NCBI GenBank assembly: GCA_964035545.1
Contig: OZ037765.1
Location: 7,824,698-7,888,697 of the forward strand
Direction of reading: 5' to 3'
DNA from: Bugula neritina
Lineage: Eukaryota > Bryozoa > Gymnolaemata > Cheilostomatida > Bugulidae
DNA length: 64,000 nucleotides
Below the pieces are notes generated by a model. The model did no database searches, was not told the origin of the DNA, and was given only the letters and a program-made list of their open reading frames with translations. Numbering within the stretch: the first letter of the stretch is position 1; each line of letters starts with the position of its first letter. Positions 1 to 11,784 of this stretch are shown in pieces. The position numbers and the translations under genes were made by a program.

Positions 1-323
1 CAAAATTTGGCTTTTCCCCAACTGTTTTTCTCTCTAAAAAACCAATAAAACATTATAATGACAAACAGAAAATACACAAAAACTTCAAGTGTAGATTTAG
101 TGTACTCAATATATAATATCTAACAAAACGTAACTTAATGCTTGACCGTATTTATGTAACTTTTGCAAAAAAAATTGAATTATTGTTGTATGAAATATTT
201 GTCCAACATTTTAAAGTCAAAAGTCAGCGATAGTTGTATTCAAGTTAACTAACATAGCATTTTGGTATTGTTATCACTGTTATTACCCTAACTAATACCC
301 ATGCTATAAAAGTACAACATTAC

Positions 324-429
324 CAAAAATAGATTCATTCACTGAGTAATCCGTTTCATTGAATTCTCTGAACATAGGAGCGTCCATCTCGTACATGGAA
401 TCAATTTGAAAATCTTTCTCCCCTTCCAT
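324..429 (-). CDS. Possible TPX2 N-terminal exon (partial, runs off left edge)
   Basis: An ATG at 427-429 opens a 35-codon frame ending at a good donor (G|GTAATG, intron from 323 downward). The peptide contains YEMDAPMFREF around residues 13-23. This resembles the Aurora-A-binding N-terminus of the spindle factor TPX2, where a Tyr, the DAP triplet and two Phe separated by two residues are the recognisable pattern, followed by an acidic stretch and an aromatic residue. Here an acidic stretch and a late Phe (SIFG) follow in the same way. No second exon is visible because the gene would continue to the left of the window. If the assignment is right, the protein would activate Aurora A and nucleate spindle microtubules. 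The match rests on about 20 residues, so it could also be an unrelated short exon. Confidence 0.38.
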
Positions 430-866
430 GGTAAACGTTATTTGACAAGATACAAATAAGCTTTCGGAAAGACTACCAACAAAATACAGCAGAATGTAAG
501 CAAGACACAGTTTAATAACAGAGCTGGCTTAAAACTTCAAAATTTATTCTAATTAAATTTTGATTTAAATTTTAATTCAATTTAAATTTAACCAGTTCAA
601 TTACTAAGCCGTATGTCAGTGTTGCATGAAGATGAAAGCGAATAGTGTTATGATTTTGCGGGTTTAATGAAATAGACAAGTAGTCTGCATGCCAATACTT
701 GTGATTGTTAAATAAAAGTCTTTGTAAAATGTTGATTCTAATAGCCTTTATTGATGTATATAGTAGTTTCCTCTGCGAGCTCCAGTGTTAGACTCATTTG
801 TTACAAAAAATGCTCGCCCTTATATACTGCCAGAAAAATGCCCGCCACGTAGGGGTCCGAAGTCGG

Positions 867-958
867 CCGAATTCGGAGTTCCGCCGTCCGAATTCGGATG
901 AGTCTGTCCGAAAATCAGACAGACTCCATCCGAAATCGTACCTTGGTTCCGAATTCGG
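867..958. repeat. Compact palindromic block, MITE-like
   Basis: The 10-bp palindrome CCGAATTCGG occurs three times (867-876, 888-897, 949-958). Nested between copies two and three is a hairpin with arms of about 20 bases (889-908 and 918-938), differing by one inserted base and one substitution, around a 9-base loop. The block is clearly richer in G+C and CpG than the DNA around it. This looks like the end or remnant of a small DNA transposon, but no target-site duplication was established. Confidence 0.5.
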
Positions 959-1487
959 CTCACATACTTATTTATTTAATATACAAAGAAAAAGTGGCAG
1001 GGGAGAACAACTCAAATAATAACAAAACAAGTGTGTGCTTGATTTCCACTACAATAGTAATGCAGATAAGAATATTATAATAGTAATACTGTATAAATTT
1101 AGTGTGTCACAGTTACGGTGATGAATTCTGGTTCCAAAACCAAGAAAATATTTAGAAAATGAAGTTATATTTTAGTTATGCAATGAACACAGTAATTTTC
1201 TCTTATTACTTAGACTATTAAATATTTACATCGAACTATAATTGAAGTTTAAGTTGCAAGTCGAATCAAGCACTGACCAATTTAGCTAGAGATTAGAGGC
1301 ACAAACAAAATGAAAATGCTCAAGTAATGTTTAAGTAAAATATTAATAAGGTTTTGCCTTTGGTCAATTCACGCGAATTCACTGGCAGGCATTTTATCAC
1401 TTGAAAGTTGAATATATATTTATAGTTATAGGTTTATTTGAAAGATTGCATACCTACACCAAGTTTCTTGCTTGAGGCCTAACAGTT

Positions 1488-1800
1488 TAAGTTTTAGTTA
1501 CTGTTACGCTTACAGTGTTAGTAGTTACACTTACAGTAACAGTTACTGTAACTGTTAGTGTTGAGATTTACTTTTACATTAACCACAAACTCAAAGATTA
1601 CTATTACTATCATTATTAGCATTATAATAACTATTACATTTACTAACAGTGATTTACTAAAAGTAAAAGTAAATGAAGTACTAGACCTAGTACTACTAGT
1701 AGTAGAAGAAGTAGTCGTTGACAGCATTAGACTTGGTAGAACTAGATCTAAAAGTAGAAGTAAAACTGAAAGTAAAACTAAAATTAAAAGACCAAGTTCA
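1488..1800. repeat. Cryptic triplet/hexamer array 1
   Basis: A run of TTA/ACT/AGT/GTA-type triplets with both strands of the unit mixed, including the near-palindrome CAGTAACAGTTACTG at about 1536-1550 and ACTAGTAGTAG further on. The right part turns into (AAAGTA)-like repeats. The open frames seen on both strands here come from the repeat composition. Confidence 0.7.
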
Positions 1801-4800
1801 AACTAAGAGCCGATTTCAGTAGACATTTCAACTGATTGTACTAGTCAAAGTTTTATAAAATTGGAACTAGTATAAAATTAAATAGTTAACATGTACGACA
1901 TTAAAATTAAAATTTGTAACTTGAACAAAGTGAGAATGTGAATGAAACGCCAACGAGAAAGCTGGCCTTAATAATAAATTCGAAATTTCTGCGCGTATGA
2001 TTTGACCAATAAATTGAGACACGCTTGCGGATTCGGTGATTGCTTCAAAGAGAGATAGCCCCATTGGTTAGGTGAGCAAAATTAAAAAGCAAACAACTCC
2101 ATCAAATGTTATCTATAGTAGTATGAAAATCCATAATAAATTTTGCTTGTATACTACAAAATACTTGTATACTACAAAATAAATCTAAATACTAACGCTG
2201 TGCATTGAAATTGAAACTCAGTTGATAACTAATGCTAAATAAATTGATTAAACGATACCCTGCGTTGCACAATGCTGCAGATTGTATGTACTTTACTTTA
2301 TTTTGATGGGTGATTGATCAAACATTCAGTCATGCAATACAGTTTAAAGTTAGTATATTCATAGCATTTTGTTATAAATTACATCTAGCACAACAGAGCC
2401 AAAAACAAAATAAATAACTTTGGCCAACAATAGTTGTATACCTGTTTCATAGTAGTAAAACAGTATATCATTTTGTAAACAATAAGACATGAAAACATAT
2501 TATTATAAAGATTAAACTTCACTAAAAGCAATTACCGTATTACACTTGTTAAAGTAGAGATACATATGGCATACAAGTAAGAAATTTATAGCCCAGCTGG
2601 TTATAGATTCATATGCATCAAACATATGAAAAATTTTGCTAGAAATTTCGGTAGAGCCTAAGTTTTCTAGTAAGCCACTGCTATATGAACTGGTTGATTA
2701 GCTTATAAGATGTCATGGCTCTTTTAAATTGGGCCCACTAAGATTTCAAAATTTTTAGAAATTATTAAAGAAAACCTCGATTTAATCAAACAAAGATGAT
2801 AGTAGATTGTTACTCATTTGAAAAGTATTGCTGTGTGAGGTTCATATATTGCTTTCACTATTTGTCTGGCTATATAATCATATGCAAATATTATGGTTTC
2901 AAAGTCAAAAAATATAGTGTGAGAAATTAAATTTCTACATAATTTTTCATTTAAAAACTAAATCTATACAAATTAAAATGAACAGAAGCTCATTGGAACA
3001 ACATTTAATACTATAGATGTATATGGGGGAGGGGAGTTTTTTTTGCCGTTCATCTATTTTAAGTATAACTATATGTTGACAGTAAGCAATAATTTAGAAC
3101 TATAATATTAGCAGTATCATAAATTTCTTCAAACTTGCAGTATGTAATGGCATTTGACATTGCATAATCTACCTGCACCTGACCAAAGTAACTATAAATT
3201 AAAAACTTTCTAATTATATGCATGAAGCATTGTGGACACTCTTTGCATGAAAGAAAGACATCCATGATTTATCCCTGAATAGCTACTTGTAATTGCTTAT
3301 GCATTATGTTTATTTATTATGCAACTGCATTATCTTTTACCTAGCTGTTTTAAGTGAATACTGTAATATGCAATATTTTGAAAATGTTTGTGCTTGCTAT
3401 AAAGTATTACATTTGCACTCAACTTCTAACCTTAAAGGCCTTTAAATAGAGGTATAAACTGATGCTGCAGTCTTTAGGATTCTACTAATCATTTTATCCA
3501 TGGCAACATCTACACTTAGAATAAAGTACCCCTCTGTGGACTACTGGAGTTGTGTTCACAATAACAGAGAGAGCATAATTTGTAACAATGTGTATTAAAG
3601 TTGGGTGTAAACCATGTATTTTCTAGGAAGTTATTGGTTGCAAGAGCAACACTGTATGCATAACAAGTTGTTAGATGAAAATGTTATTACATGTCATGTA
3701 GATAGCTTTGTTTTCTATAAAACTGGTATGGGTGACACCATATTTGTGTGGTTACTTGAGTCATAAAAGAATATGCTGTGTATATTCCACACAGCTCACA
3801 AGTAGCTTTTAATTTATACTAGTACTGCATGGGCATAAAATAATTTCCCTGAGTTTACTTAATCTTCTTGAGATATTTTGAAAGATAAGTTATAAAACTA
3901 TATGCAAGTTTAAAGCAGATAAGTAACTTCCCGTTAGGTGTAACACTTTTGAAAGCCAAGATTCAGCTGAGAAAGTTCGCAAGTTATTACTACCAAAAAA
4001 CTGAACAAATGACATGCAGAAATCAAAAAATCACTTCTAATGCCAAAGGTTATGTAATTCAACAATTTTTTTCCCTGTCAAAAGCTAATCTAGCACTTTT
4101 ATACCATTTTATAAGCAATAAGCTTTGGTGTAAATTATTAACTTTATCCCATGCATGTCACTAGTCAATAAATGTCCTGTTATATGGTTTTAGCTTTGTT
4201 TTAAATTTACTAATTATTAGTAATATTAAAATACATTCCATGTACACATTTAAAAATATTTTTGTAACGGTTGTAAAGTAACTGCAGCTTTCTATCAACT
4301 TTAAAGTTCTATAAGTGACCCTCCAGCTGAAAAATTCTAAGCAAGTTTTAAGGTTTGCTTTCATGACTCATGTTTTAATAGCACTTGCTTATTTTTAAGC
4401 ATCTCAATTTCACACAAACAACATATTAAAAGTTTGATATTTTGTAATGTTCATTCACACATAAGGTTTTACCTATATAGCTAAAGATATTTAGCAGAAG
4501 ATAATTAAATATTTTTGACCATACAGCTCACAATACATGTTACAATTTGAGAGGGATTTCTATAATCAAAATAAACAATCAGTTGATTATTTTATATTTA
4601 AAATATTACATGTATAGAATTTTAACCAGTTGGTAAACCTTAAATGCTATATTTGGGGAAAACGGCATAGAATATTTAACACAGATATTTTTAAAAATCT
4701 ACTTTGCAGTATGACATACATACATAAAAATAGTTGAAACAAAACCATCAACTACAAACACAAAAACATATGGACGGATTTTATGCTACAACTAAAAAAT

Positions 4801-5159
4801 TTAAAAGTTGAAAAAGCTATAGCCACTAAAAATTGACCTGTATTTAAAGTGCTGTTGATTTGAGGTAATACAAAAAAAAATCTAGACATTTTAAAGATGG
4901 ATGATTTGACAAAAGCCAGCCAGTAAGCTATAGTTGTGAGGGTCACAATAACTAGATATATTACTGAACAATAGATTAACTTTGAGATTAAAACAATCTA
5001 CGCTAGTAAACTAAAAATCCAATATGAAATACAATAAATATTGTGCAATTTAAACTTCAGGAGACATTTTAACTGGAAAGGGAAAACAAGTTTTGAACAA
5101 AATTTTACAAAAAGTTTCAAATTAGTTTGGAAAAGTTGTTTGCTTTGCTTTTTGTTGTA

Positions 5160-6460
5160 TTAACTGAGTTTCCTAGGTTTTAGCTCAAATAGTATCATCA
5201 CGGAACTTTTGACAACCATGCATGCCTGCTGCCAGTTATTGAACTGAGAGTTTGGCCAACTATCACTGAATGCAGATAAATTATTTTCTTCACAGCCAAT
5301 TTGTTCAATAGAGAGAGGAGCACCCAAGCTACCCTCAACTAGTCTTGCCATCTCTGTCGCTTTTTTTCGAGCATTTTGTACAGCATTACCAGCCGATTGT
5401 AGCCTTCAAACAAAAAATGTAATTTAATTCAAACCGTCAAAATAATTAAAATAACTATTAGCATAATGCAAAAAAAAAACCAGACAAATAATATACCAGT
5501 GCAGTGGGTTAACTGCTGAGCTTTTCCCAAACATCATATAATATACCATAGGAAAACTTTAAAACCAGTATATACTAAAACAGGTTATGGTAGCAATAAA
5601 AACAGGAATTTAATATTTTTATTTTCAATTAAGTGAACTTGACAAAAAACATACAATTCAAAAGTAAATTTGTGTAAGCCAGAAATAAACCCGAATACAA
5701 CCTGTTGGAGCCATCTTTCAAGTTTTAACAGTTTTTATTTTGGATTGTGCAGATAATTGTAAGTTGGAATCATAAAAATCTCGTTCCACAATCCAGTGAA
5801 AAAAGAATGTGAGTAAATATGTACATAGAAAGTGACAAGTTATGTTTCATGTCACTCACCTGCCTTGAGCTAAAGATTTCGAACTGATAGAGAATGTAAT
5901 AGGCGTTAGAGTAACCGTATCATCTAACTTTTGAGTTAAAATTTCAGAAAGCTCATACAGTTTAGTAGCATCAGAGCTGGTGACAAATATCTCAGAGGTA
6001 TGGGTATAGCCAGTCTCCACAGATTGAAACACTTTTGTTTCAGCTTCCTGTAAAAATGCATATATACATCTGAAAAATCTAAGGAATATAATGCTATTTT
6101 GACGTAGCTTCATTATTATAAAAATAAAATAAAACAAAACACATGGGGGATAACTTTCGTGATTCACGAAAACAGAGATTTTATTTAATTAAAAGTAATG
6201 TTTCTTACTGGTATCTGACAGTTTTGAATAGTCTGCTTGACATATGCAAGCCTTCTTTCCACACTGTCTTTTGCTTGTGACACTGAGACTTTCTGACTTG
6301 TGATTCTAATCAAAACATGGCAAAGATCTGGCACAATTTTCACTATCCCAACAGCTTCAACTTGTAAGGAACGTTTAAATGAGAGGTTGATATCAGTATC
6401 TGACGAGATTCCTATCTTGGGTGCTTTGAAATGCTTAGTTGTTGGTAAATCAGAATTCAT
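5160..6460 (-). CDS. IRAK1BP1: IRAK1-binding protein 1 (SIMPL) family, DUF541
   Basis: Three exons: 6460-6209, 6047-5860 and 5403-5160, with phases 0 and 2 and canonical GT-AG borders. They give 227 residues; the human protein is about 260. The N-terminal half has the family's pattern of a beta strand (LQVEAVGIVKIVPDLCHV) followed by a helix with AKDSVERRLAYVKQTI. The last exon has the conserved helix ARKKATEMARLVEGSLGAPL. The family (SIMPL/DUF541) is shared with bacterial periplasmic proteins. In mammals IRAK1BP1 interacts with IRAK1 and affects NF-kB p65 signalling in the cytosol and nucleus; that role here is inferred only from homology. There is no signal peptide. The ATG at 6460 is the first in frame and precedes the conserved strand by a normal distance. 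It is flanked upstream by a LINE relic. Confidence 0.88.
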
Positions 6461-6889
6461 TCTCAGTGTTGGGGTTTAACATTTCACACTATAATAAAGT
6501 AAAAAAACCTCATTTTGTAAGCAAGCAAATTAGCAAAAAGTAATTTAATTTTATGAGAGCCACTTTATTGAGTGCAGAATGCAGCTTTGTCAGCTGAGTG
6601 TAGATCTTGACCAAAGCAAAACTTGTTTAATTATTAATACAACAAATTGACAGGTTTAGTAAAACTGAAATTTCTATAAAAAAAAACATTGCGCAGGCAA
6701 ATTAACCAGCAAGTGAAAAGGCTAACCCAAAGCATTTGTCATTGGCTTTAAAATTATAACTTGTAGACTTCATTTTTTCACTTGAAGATTAAAAGATAAC
6801 TCAAGTAACTTTGATGAGATTTGACTTATTTTAACATAATTATGGAGCTAAGCAAGACATTGAAATACACGTAGCAACTGGTGAACTAG
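6461..6889. other. Upstream region of the IRAK1BP1 gene
   Basis: Non-coding AT-rich DNA upstream of the IRAK1BP1 start codon. The promoter should lie here, but no recognisable core element stands out. I see no further gene. Confidence 0.5.
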
Positions 6890-7870
6890 ATCCAAGATTT
6901 TCTGATACAGAGAAGGCAAAAACTCGTTATCAAAGAGAAATCTTCATCAAAACTAGAGACAATGTCAGTGATACCACAAGGTTTAATCATGGGCTCAACA
7001 AAATTTTCAATACACACAATAATCTTCCCCAACTAAGCATTTATACTGATGACACAAAACATCAATGGCATACAGAAATAGTCAGTTGGCTAAAAAATGG
7101 CTTTTAATAATATAAGTGCAAATTCATAACTTTTTGTAATCGGAAATACTGACCAAGATACATGCAAGAAAAAATTGAGATTTACTGGGTCGACAAAGCG
7201 ACATATCTAGGTTTGGGGCCCTGCAGATTAATTTTAAATTTGATCTACAAATAAAACTTAGAAAAGATAAAGCTTTAAAAACTCTTCAGGCAATTAAGCA
7301 CATTCTGCATGAGGCTTCTCAAAGAAAATAGACTACTGGCTTACACGAACTTGTGTCATTCCATACTAGAATACGCAGATGTTATGTGAGTACCGACATT
7401 AACCAAAGACATTGCGATTTCACAAACGATACAACATGGGCTGTTAAGTTTATTGCTGGACTTATGAGACGAGAGAGTGTCACTGAGGCATGCTTCCAGT
7501 TTGGCCCTTAGCTTCATAAATATGCACAATAGCATACTAAAAATTAGATAGAGCTGCCAAAATATACCAATAGGTCTGCTGCCCATGATGAGCCAACATC
7601 TTTACACCCAACATTAACATCACTAGTATATACTATATCATTATCATAACGTGGTAGTTTCACATTCCTACCAAGAACTATTACTATCAGAGACACCAGA
7701 GACATGAGAGCATATATTAAGTTTAACTTTAACTTTAAGACACATAACACAACATGAACACCTACTTCAGCTGTAGCCAAAAAACCTTACACTTAAGGTG
7801 TAAACCAGATGAAACATTCCTATAACCTCTAGCATTTGTGAGTAATCAAAATCTTCAAAGGTATTCAAAA
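6890..7870 (+). mobile_element. Decayed non-LTR retrotransposon (LINE) 3' part
   Basis: Across several frames with stops and frameshifts, the + strand encodes the usual order of a LINE reverse transcriptase C-terminal half: VIPQGLIMG (the PQG motif) near 6965, YTDDTK (a changed form of the YADD catalytic box) near 7041, ATYLGLG near 7197, and NLCHSILEYADVMW near 7349, typical of the thumb region. The 3' part (about 7600-7870) has a second, more damaged copy near 53560-53690, and both end at AATCTTCAAAGGTA followed by a simple-repeat array. The element is dead. The clade looks CR1/Jockey-like, but this was not tested. Confidence 0.7.
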
Positions 7871-7874
7871 GTAA

Positions 7875-8130
7875 ATGACTATCACCATTAGTATTACTAA
7901 TTGTAGATTTAGTATTATTACTACTACTACTACTGTACTAGTAGTAGTAGTGAGTACTAGTACTAGTAGTATTCACTAGTACTACTACTACTAGGACGAG
8001 GACAACGAGGACAATAAAATTTAAATATAAAAATGATATTAATATATAATTAAATAACAATTATATTAATAATGATGATAACCATAGTGATAGTCATAAT
8101 GTCAATGATAATCATAATGAAAAATTACGC
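7875..8130. repeat. Cryptic triplet array 2 (ACT/AGT), next to LINE 3' end
   Basis: Blocks of (ACT)n followed directly by (AGT)n and again (ACT)n at about 7916-7994, which are reverse complements and so form a self-folding array. It continues into (AATGAT/CATAAT)-type repeats to about 8130. It begins right after the LINE relic, which suggests it grew from the element's 3' tail. Confidence 0.7.
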
Positions 8131-8748
8131 ATGTCCCATTTTGATTTCATTTTATTATGGGCGGCTTAAATTTGAAAAAAAAAGAAATTACATTTGACAC
8201 TTCGTTTATCAAGCTAATATTTATAAAATTACATAAAGTACGAGACACTCTTTATTCGTAACCGTGATGTATGGTTCTTGCAAAAGAAATGAGTTTAGCA
8301 TTTTTCCCGACTCCAGTATCGTCAAGAGCAAATTTTTTTGTCGAGAATCTATCTGAGTGGTCAAATTTTGTTGTTTGTGTTTAAAATTAGTTAGTATTAC
8401 CATTACTGCTACTGATAATAAGAAAGTTACAGTTACATCTATTTGCAACACAAAATTTAATAATTTTTTCAAAAACATTATGCCTTAACATGTAGTCATT
8501 AACTTGAGTCGCTCAAGTCAATTTTACTTTTAATAAATAGATAATAAATTCATAATAATTTTAATTTATTAAATTTAATTATAATTTATAATATTGATTG
8601 TAATTATAATAATTGACGTTTTTTATTGAGTAACTTATTGAGTTTGACTTTGAGTTAAAGCTAACACCAACTGTAAGTGGCTATTATTACTAGCAAATGT
8701 GTATTTTTGTATAAGAGTAGTTTGTTTGTTATACTTATAGTTATAGAG

Positions 8749-9994
8749 ATGGCAGAGGAAAGCAGTACTCTTGTTGGTTCAGCCGACCCATGGATAATGA
8801 CTGCATTGGCAGCCTATTCAGCAATGCTCATGCTAAAGTTCTTGCTGAATATCATGCTGATTATTGTCACGAGAACTAGGTTAAAGGTCAGGCTTTCATA
8901 CTATTGTTTTTTTGTAATAACTATCTGTTTGCACTTATAATGTTTAAACACCTAAGCCATTGACTCAAAAAGTTGTGTTTTAATTATTTTAACTACAAGT
9001 AAATGTTTGCTGAATTATGGTAGATCGTTCCTAATCCTGAAGATGTTATGTTGATGGGTAAAGATAAAGCCAAGGAAGTTAAAGTTGACACTTTTCATCC
9101 ACTTCTATGCAGAGTTCAAAGGTGAGTTGAACTTAGTTTGTTTTAATAGAAACTTGCTGGTAAATTACAGGTTTAATAATAAATGTATTAATTTATTTAT
9201 TTAGGATGCAGCAGAATGATCTAGAAAACATTATGCCATTTTTCATACTTGCTTTCCTCTACTGTATTTCTGCTGATCCATCTTACACTGCGGCTCTCTG
9301 GCACTTCAGGATATTCTTTGGTGCACGAGTACTCCACAGTCTGTGTCATTACTTTGCCATCCAGGTTAGTGAGTTAGCAGCTAAACAAATTTGTTAGAGA
9401 ATATAATGTAGTATAGAAAGCTCATGTTAGTTTATAGTTGCCATCCTTGTGAGAACCCCTCATGAAAAACTTGTTTTTTAATGTGGCAAGGGAGAAAGTA
9501 TGACTAAATGCTATTCCTAACAGCATCAGTGGCCTTTGTTGGGGATCAAACCACTGATCTTGTGTTTAATAAACCAGTGCTCTAACCCCTAGACCACAGC
9601 TACTCCCAATATATTATAGTGTAACTTGAAGTTAAGTTGCAATAGAGATAACATGTTGTGTTCTATAAATGCAAGTAAAACATTCTTTATAAGGGTTCAC
9701 AAATCAGCCTTGTTTTAGAACTGCAATCTCAACATTTCTTAGTTTTTGCGGACTAAACAATGTTTTAGTTTGGTTTTCATGTTATTTCATTGTGACTTTA
9801 AGCTTCACTGTTATATTACTTTTATTGAACACACAGATAAGATAATAAGAAATAGATGAAACCACTTCTTGTCATTGATTTTATTTTATTTGTAGCCATT
9901 GCGATCCATCTTTTATTTGGTGGCCATGTGTATCAATGTATCCTTAGCATTCCAAGTGCTCTACAAGGCTGGTCTAACAACAAAATATTTTTAA
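8749..9994 (+). CDS. Microsomal glutathione S-transferase 1-like, copy a
   Basis: Four exons: 8749-8886, 9024-9121, 9205-9364 and 9896-9994, giving 164 residues (human MGST1 has 155). It is a MAPEG-family membrane enzyme that conjugates glutathione to electrophiles and reduces lipid hydroperoxides, normally a trimer in the ER and outer mitochondrial membranes. Four hydrophobic segments are visible: about residues 17-42, 88-105, 113-132 and 136-155. The family signature NDLENIMPF is at 83-91 and HFRIFFGAR follows in the third segment. Arg135 in QPLRSIFY aligns with the catalytic Arg130 of mammalian MGST1. The mammalian His two residues before the Asn is Gln here (RMQQNDLEN). The start was taken as the ATG at 8749, because the upstream in-frame opening has no ATG. 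A poly(A) signal lies at 10251. A tandem paralogue lies 2.8 kb downstream with identical exon phases. Confidence 0.92.
9450..9607 (-). mobile_element. tRNA-derived SINE
   Basis: On the minus strand, an RNA polymerase III A box (TGGTCTAGGGGTTAGAGCA, 9596-9578) is followed by a B box (GGTTTGATCCC, 9552-9542) at tRNA-like spacing. It begins GGGAGTAGC at about 9607. There is no matching 3' acceptor strand; the sequence runs on as an unrelated tail, so it is a SINE head and not a working tRNA gene. It sits in intron 3 of MGST copy a, antisense to the gene. The left boundary is approximate. Confidence 0.75.
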
Positions 9995-10250
9995 GAAAAA
10001 TTATTTTCACAAGAAATAGAGACTTTCATATCAATACTGCTCATTTTTTAAATGTCAAATTTTGATGTTTTGAGTTTTTTAACTAAATCTTTTTCATATT
10101 TTCAATTTATGTGAAATTTTACAATGCTATTTGTGATGCGTTCTATATCATCACTGTAGTTTCTAAATTAGGTATACAACAACTGAAATTAATTAGTGAT
10201 CAACTTATAATTATACTATGTACGTTATCTTTTCTCGTGTGATGCTGTCA

Positions 10251-10256
10251 AATAAA
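10251..10256 (+). other. Poly(A) signal AATAAA of MGST copy a
   Basis: Canonical AATAAA about 256 bp downstream of the stop codon at 9992-9994; it is the first one on that strand after the gene. Confidence 0.5.
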
Positions 10257-11482
10257 AGTATAAATCTTTCCAATTTTAAAATGAACTCTGAGTTGCACAG
10301 AAATTCATTGGTTTATACTTTAGTATATACACTTATAGTAAAAGCAGCTAATCATAGATTATTTCAGAAGCAGGTAAAAAATTAAATATATTAGGATGTT
10401 TATAGAGTGCTTTGTATCAAGTATGTAAAATAGCAATGTACAATTTTAAGCTGACTATTCCAGAATTCTGATCAGCACTCAGTTAGGAAATTTTGCAAAG
10501 TATTCATTTTAATGTTCCTTGAAACTTAAGATATATGAAATAGGGTACACATATAAGAACAAGATGAAACAAAAATATCAAATCACTCAACTTTGCTAAT
10601 ATTATAAACATAACACTGTAATCCTTTTAGCAGTCATGCTGGTAGTTGATCAGCATGTTTGACTGCATTCAACATAGTAATATAAAAAACCTATGACGAT
10701 TGTCGCTAGTTTTTCGAAAATTTTAGCTTGTATAGAAATTAATTGTGGTTCATCAATGGGGTTGGTTAAAAACAAGTTTTGCACATTTTTTTCTGGTATG
10801 CACCTAGTTTATTCAGACAGCATCTAAGTTATTATTTTATTTTGTTATATAAGCAAGCTTATGTCTAGAAGCTATTACACAATTGCATGATGAAACAATA
10901 ATTTTGACAGGTTATTGTCATCCATACTAAAAGCATGGCCATCCAACTTAGTTCCACTTTTTAGTGGCATGCTATCGTACTGACAACAGAGACATGATCT
11001 GGCCATTGTAAGTAGAGAATAGTTTAGAACTATCTTTGTTTGAAGTGAAAATAAAATGTGATGTCTATCTTAACCTACAATTTATACGATATAGTCATAA
11101 GCAAAGGTAACCCATAGCACATGCAGCGATCTGTAGATTCTACGGTATATATATAACCAATGAACTAAAACTTCAAGTTCAATGTATGTAACTTGGCAAA
11201 ATCAATTAGTATAGCTATATGCCATTATAAATGGTTTACAAAAGTTGACCAACAAGAATTAAGGTCACACTTAGCATTTGCTTATACAGTTGAAAAACTA
11301 TTCGTATGTGCTAAATAGTTGTAATATTGTGACTTTTTGAACCAAATAATAGTTCTTGGGATCAAAATAGGAGTTGTTTTCACATACGAAAGTTGAGATC
11401 TGTTTGGCAAAGAAGTCATCAACAGGTGGAAAGCATTTATTAACTGCGGGATGTGATTTTATAATTTTCAGTCGAAGGTGAT

Positions 11483-11629
11483 CTATAAGCAGCTTCAAAT
11501 TGGGGGTAACTGACTACAGCAGTTTGGGGTCTTGGAGTCGGGGAGAGGGTTCAAACTTCTAACCAATGCGTCAAACTCGAAAACTTCAAATAAGTGCACT
11601 TAGTCACCCCCAACTTGGAGCTACTTATA
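11483..11629. repeat. Foldback (MITE-like) element
   Basis: Two inverted arms of about 32 bases, 11483-11516 and 11598-11629, share the core AAGTTGGGGGT/ATTGGGGGTAACTGA with roughly four in five bases matching by eye. They flank about 80 bases that include a B-box-like GGGTTCAAACTTC. The G/C runs contrast with the surrounding DNA. This fits a small non-autonomous inverted-repeat element; the ends are approximate and no target duplication was confirmed. Confidence 0.5.
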
Positions 11630-11784
11630 TTTATTCGTCTCCTGAAGGTTTCGATAACTTGAAGTCTCCAAACCTAATTTAATTATGGACTTGGTAGAAT
11701 ATTTTATAAATCTAAATAGTGATGGACATCATAAAATTAAGTTAAAATATAAGCGTGTAAAAAATAATAAATATTAAATTGCTT

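Larger units (their letters stand above)
430..5159. other. Intergenic region, 4.7 kb
   Basis: AT-rich DNA with only short chance open frames and no exon with convincing splice sites. It holds a compact GC-richer inverted-repeat block (867-958) and one simple-repeat array (about 1488-1800), listed separately. A 17-bp unit (TTGTATACTACAAAATA) is repeated twice in tandem at about 2147-2181. I see nothing else of note. Confidence 0.6.

Noticed and set aside
1518-1806. Overlapping open frames on both strands
   Set aside because: Both are products of the triplet repeat in array 1, with no non-repetitive coding part.
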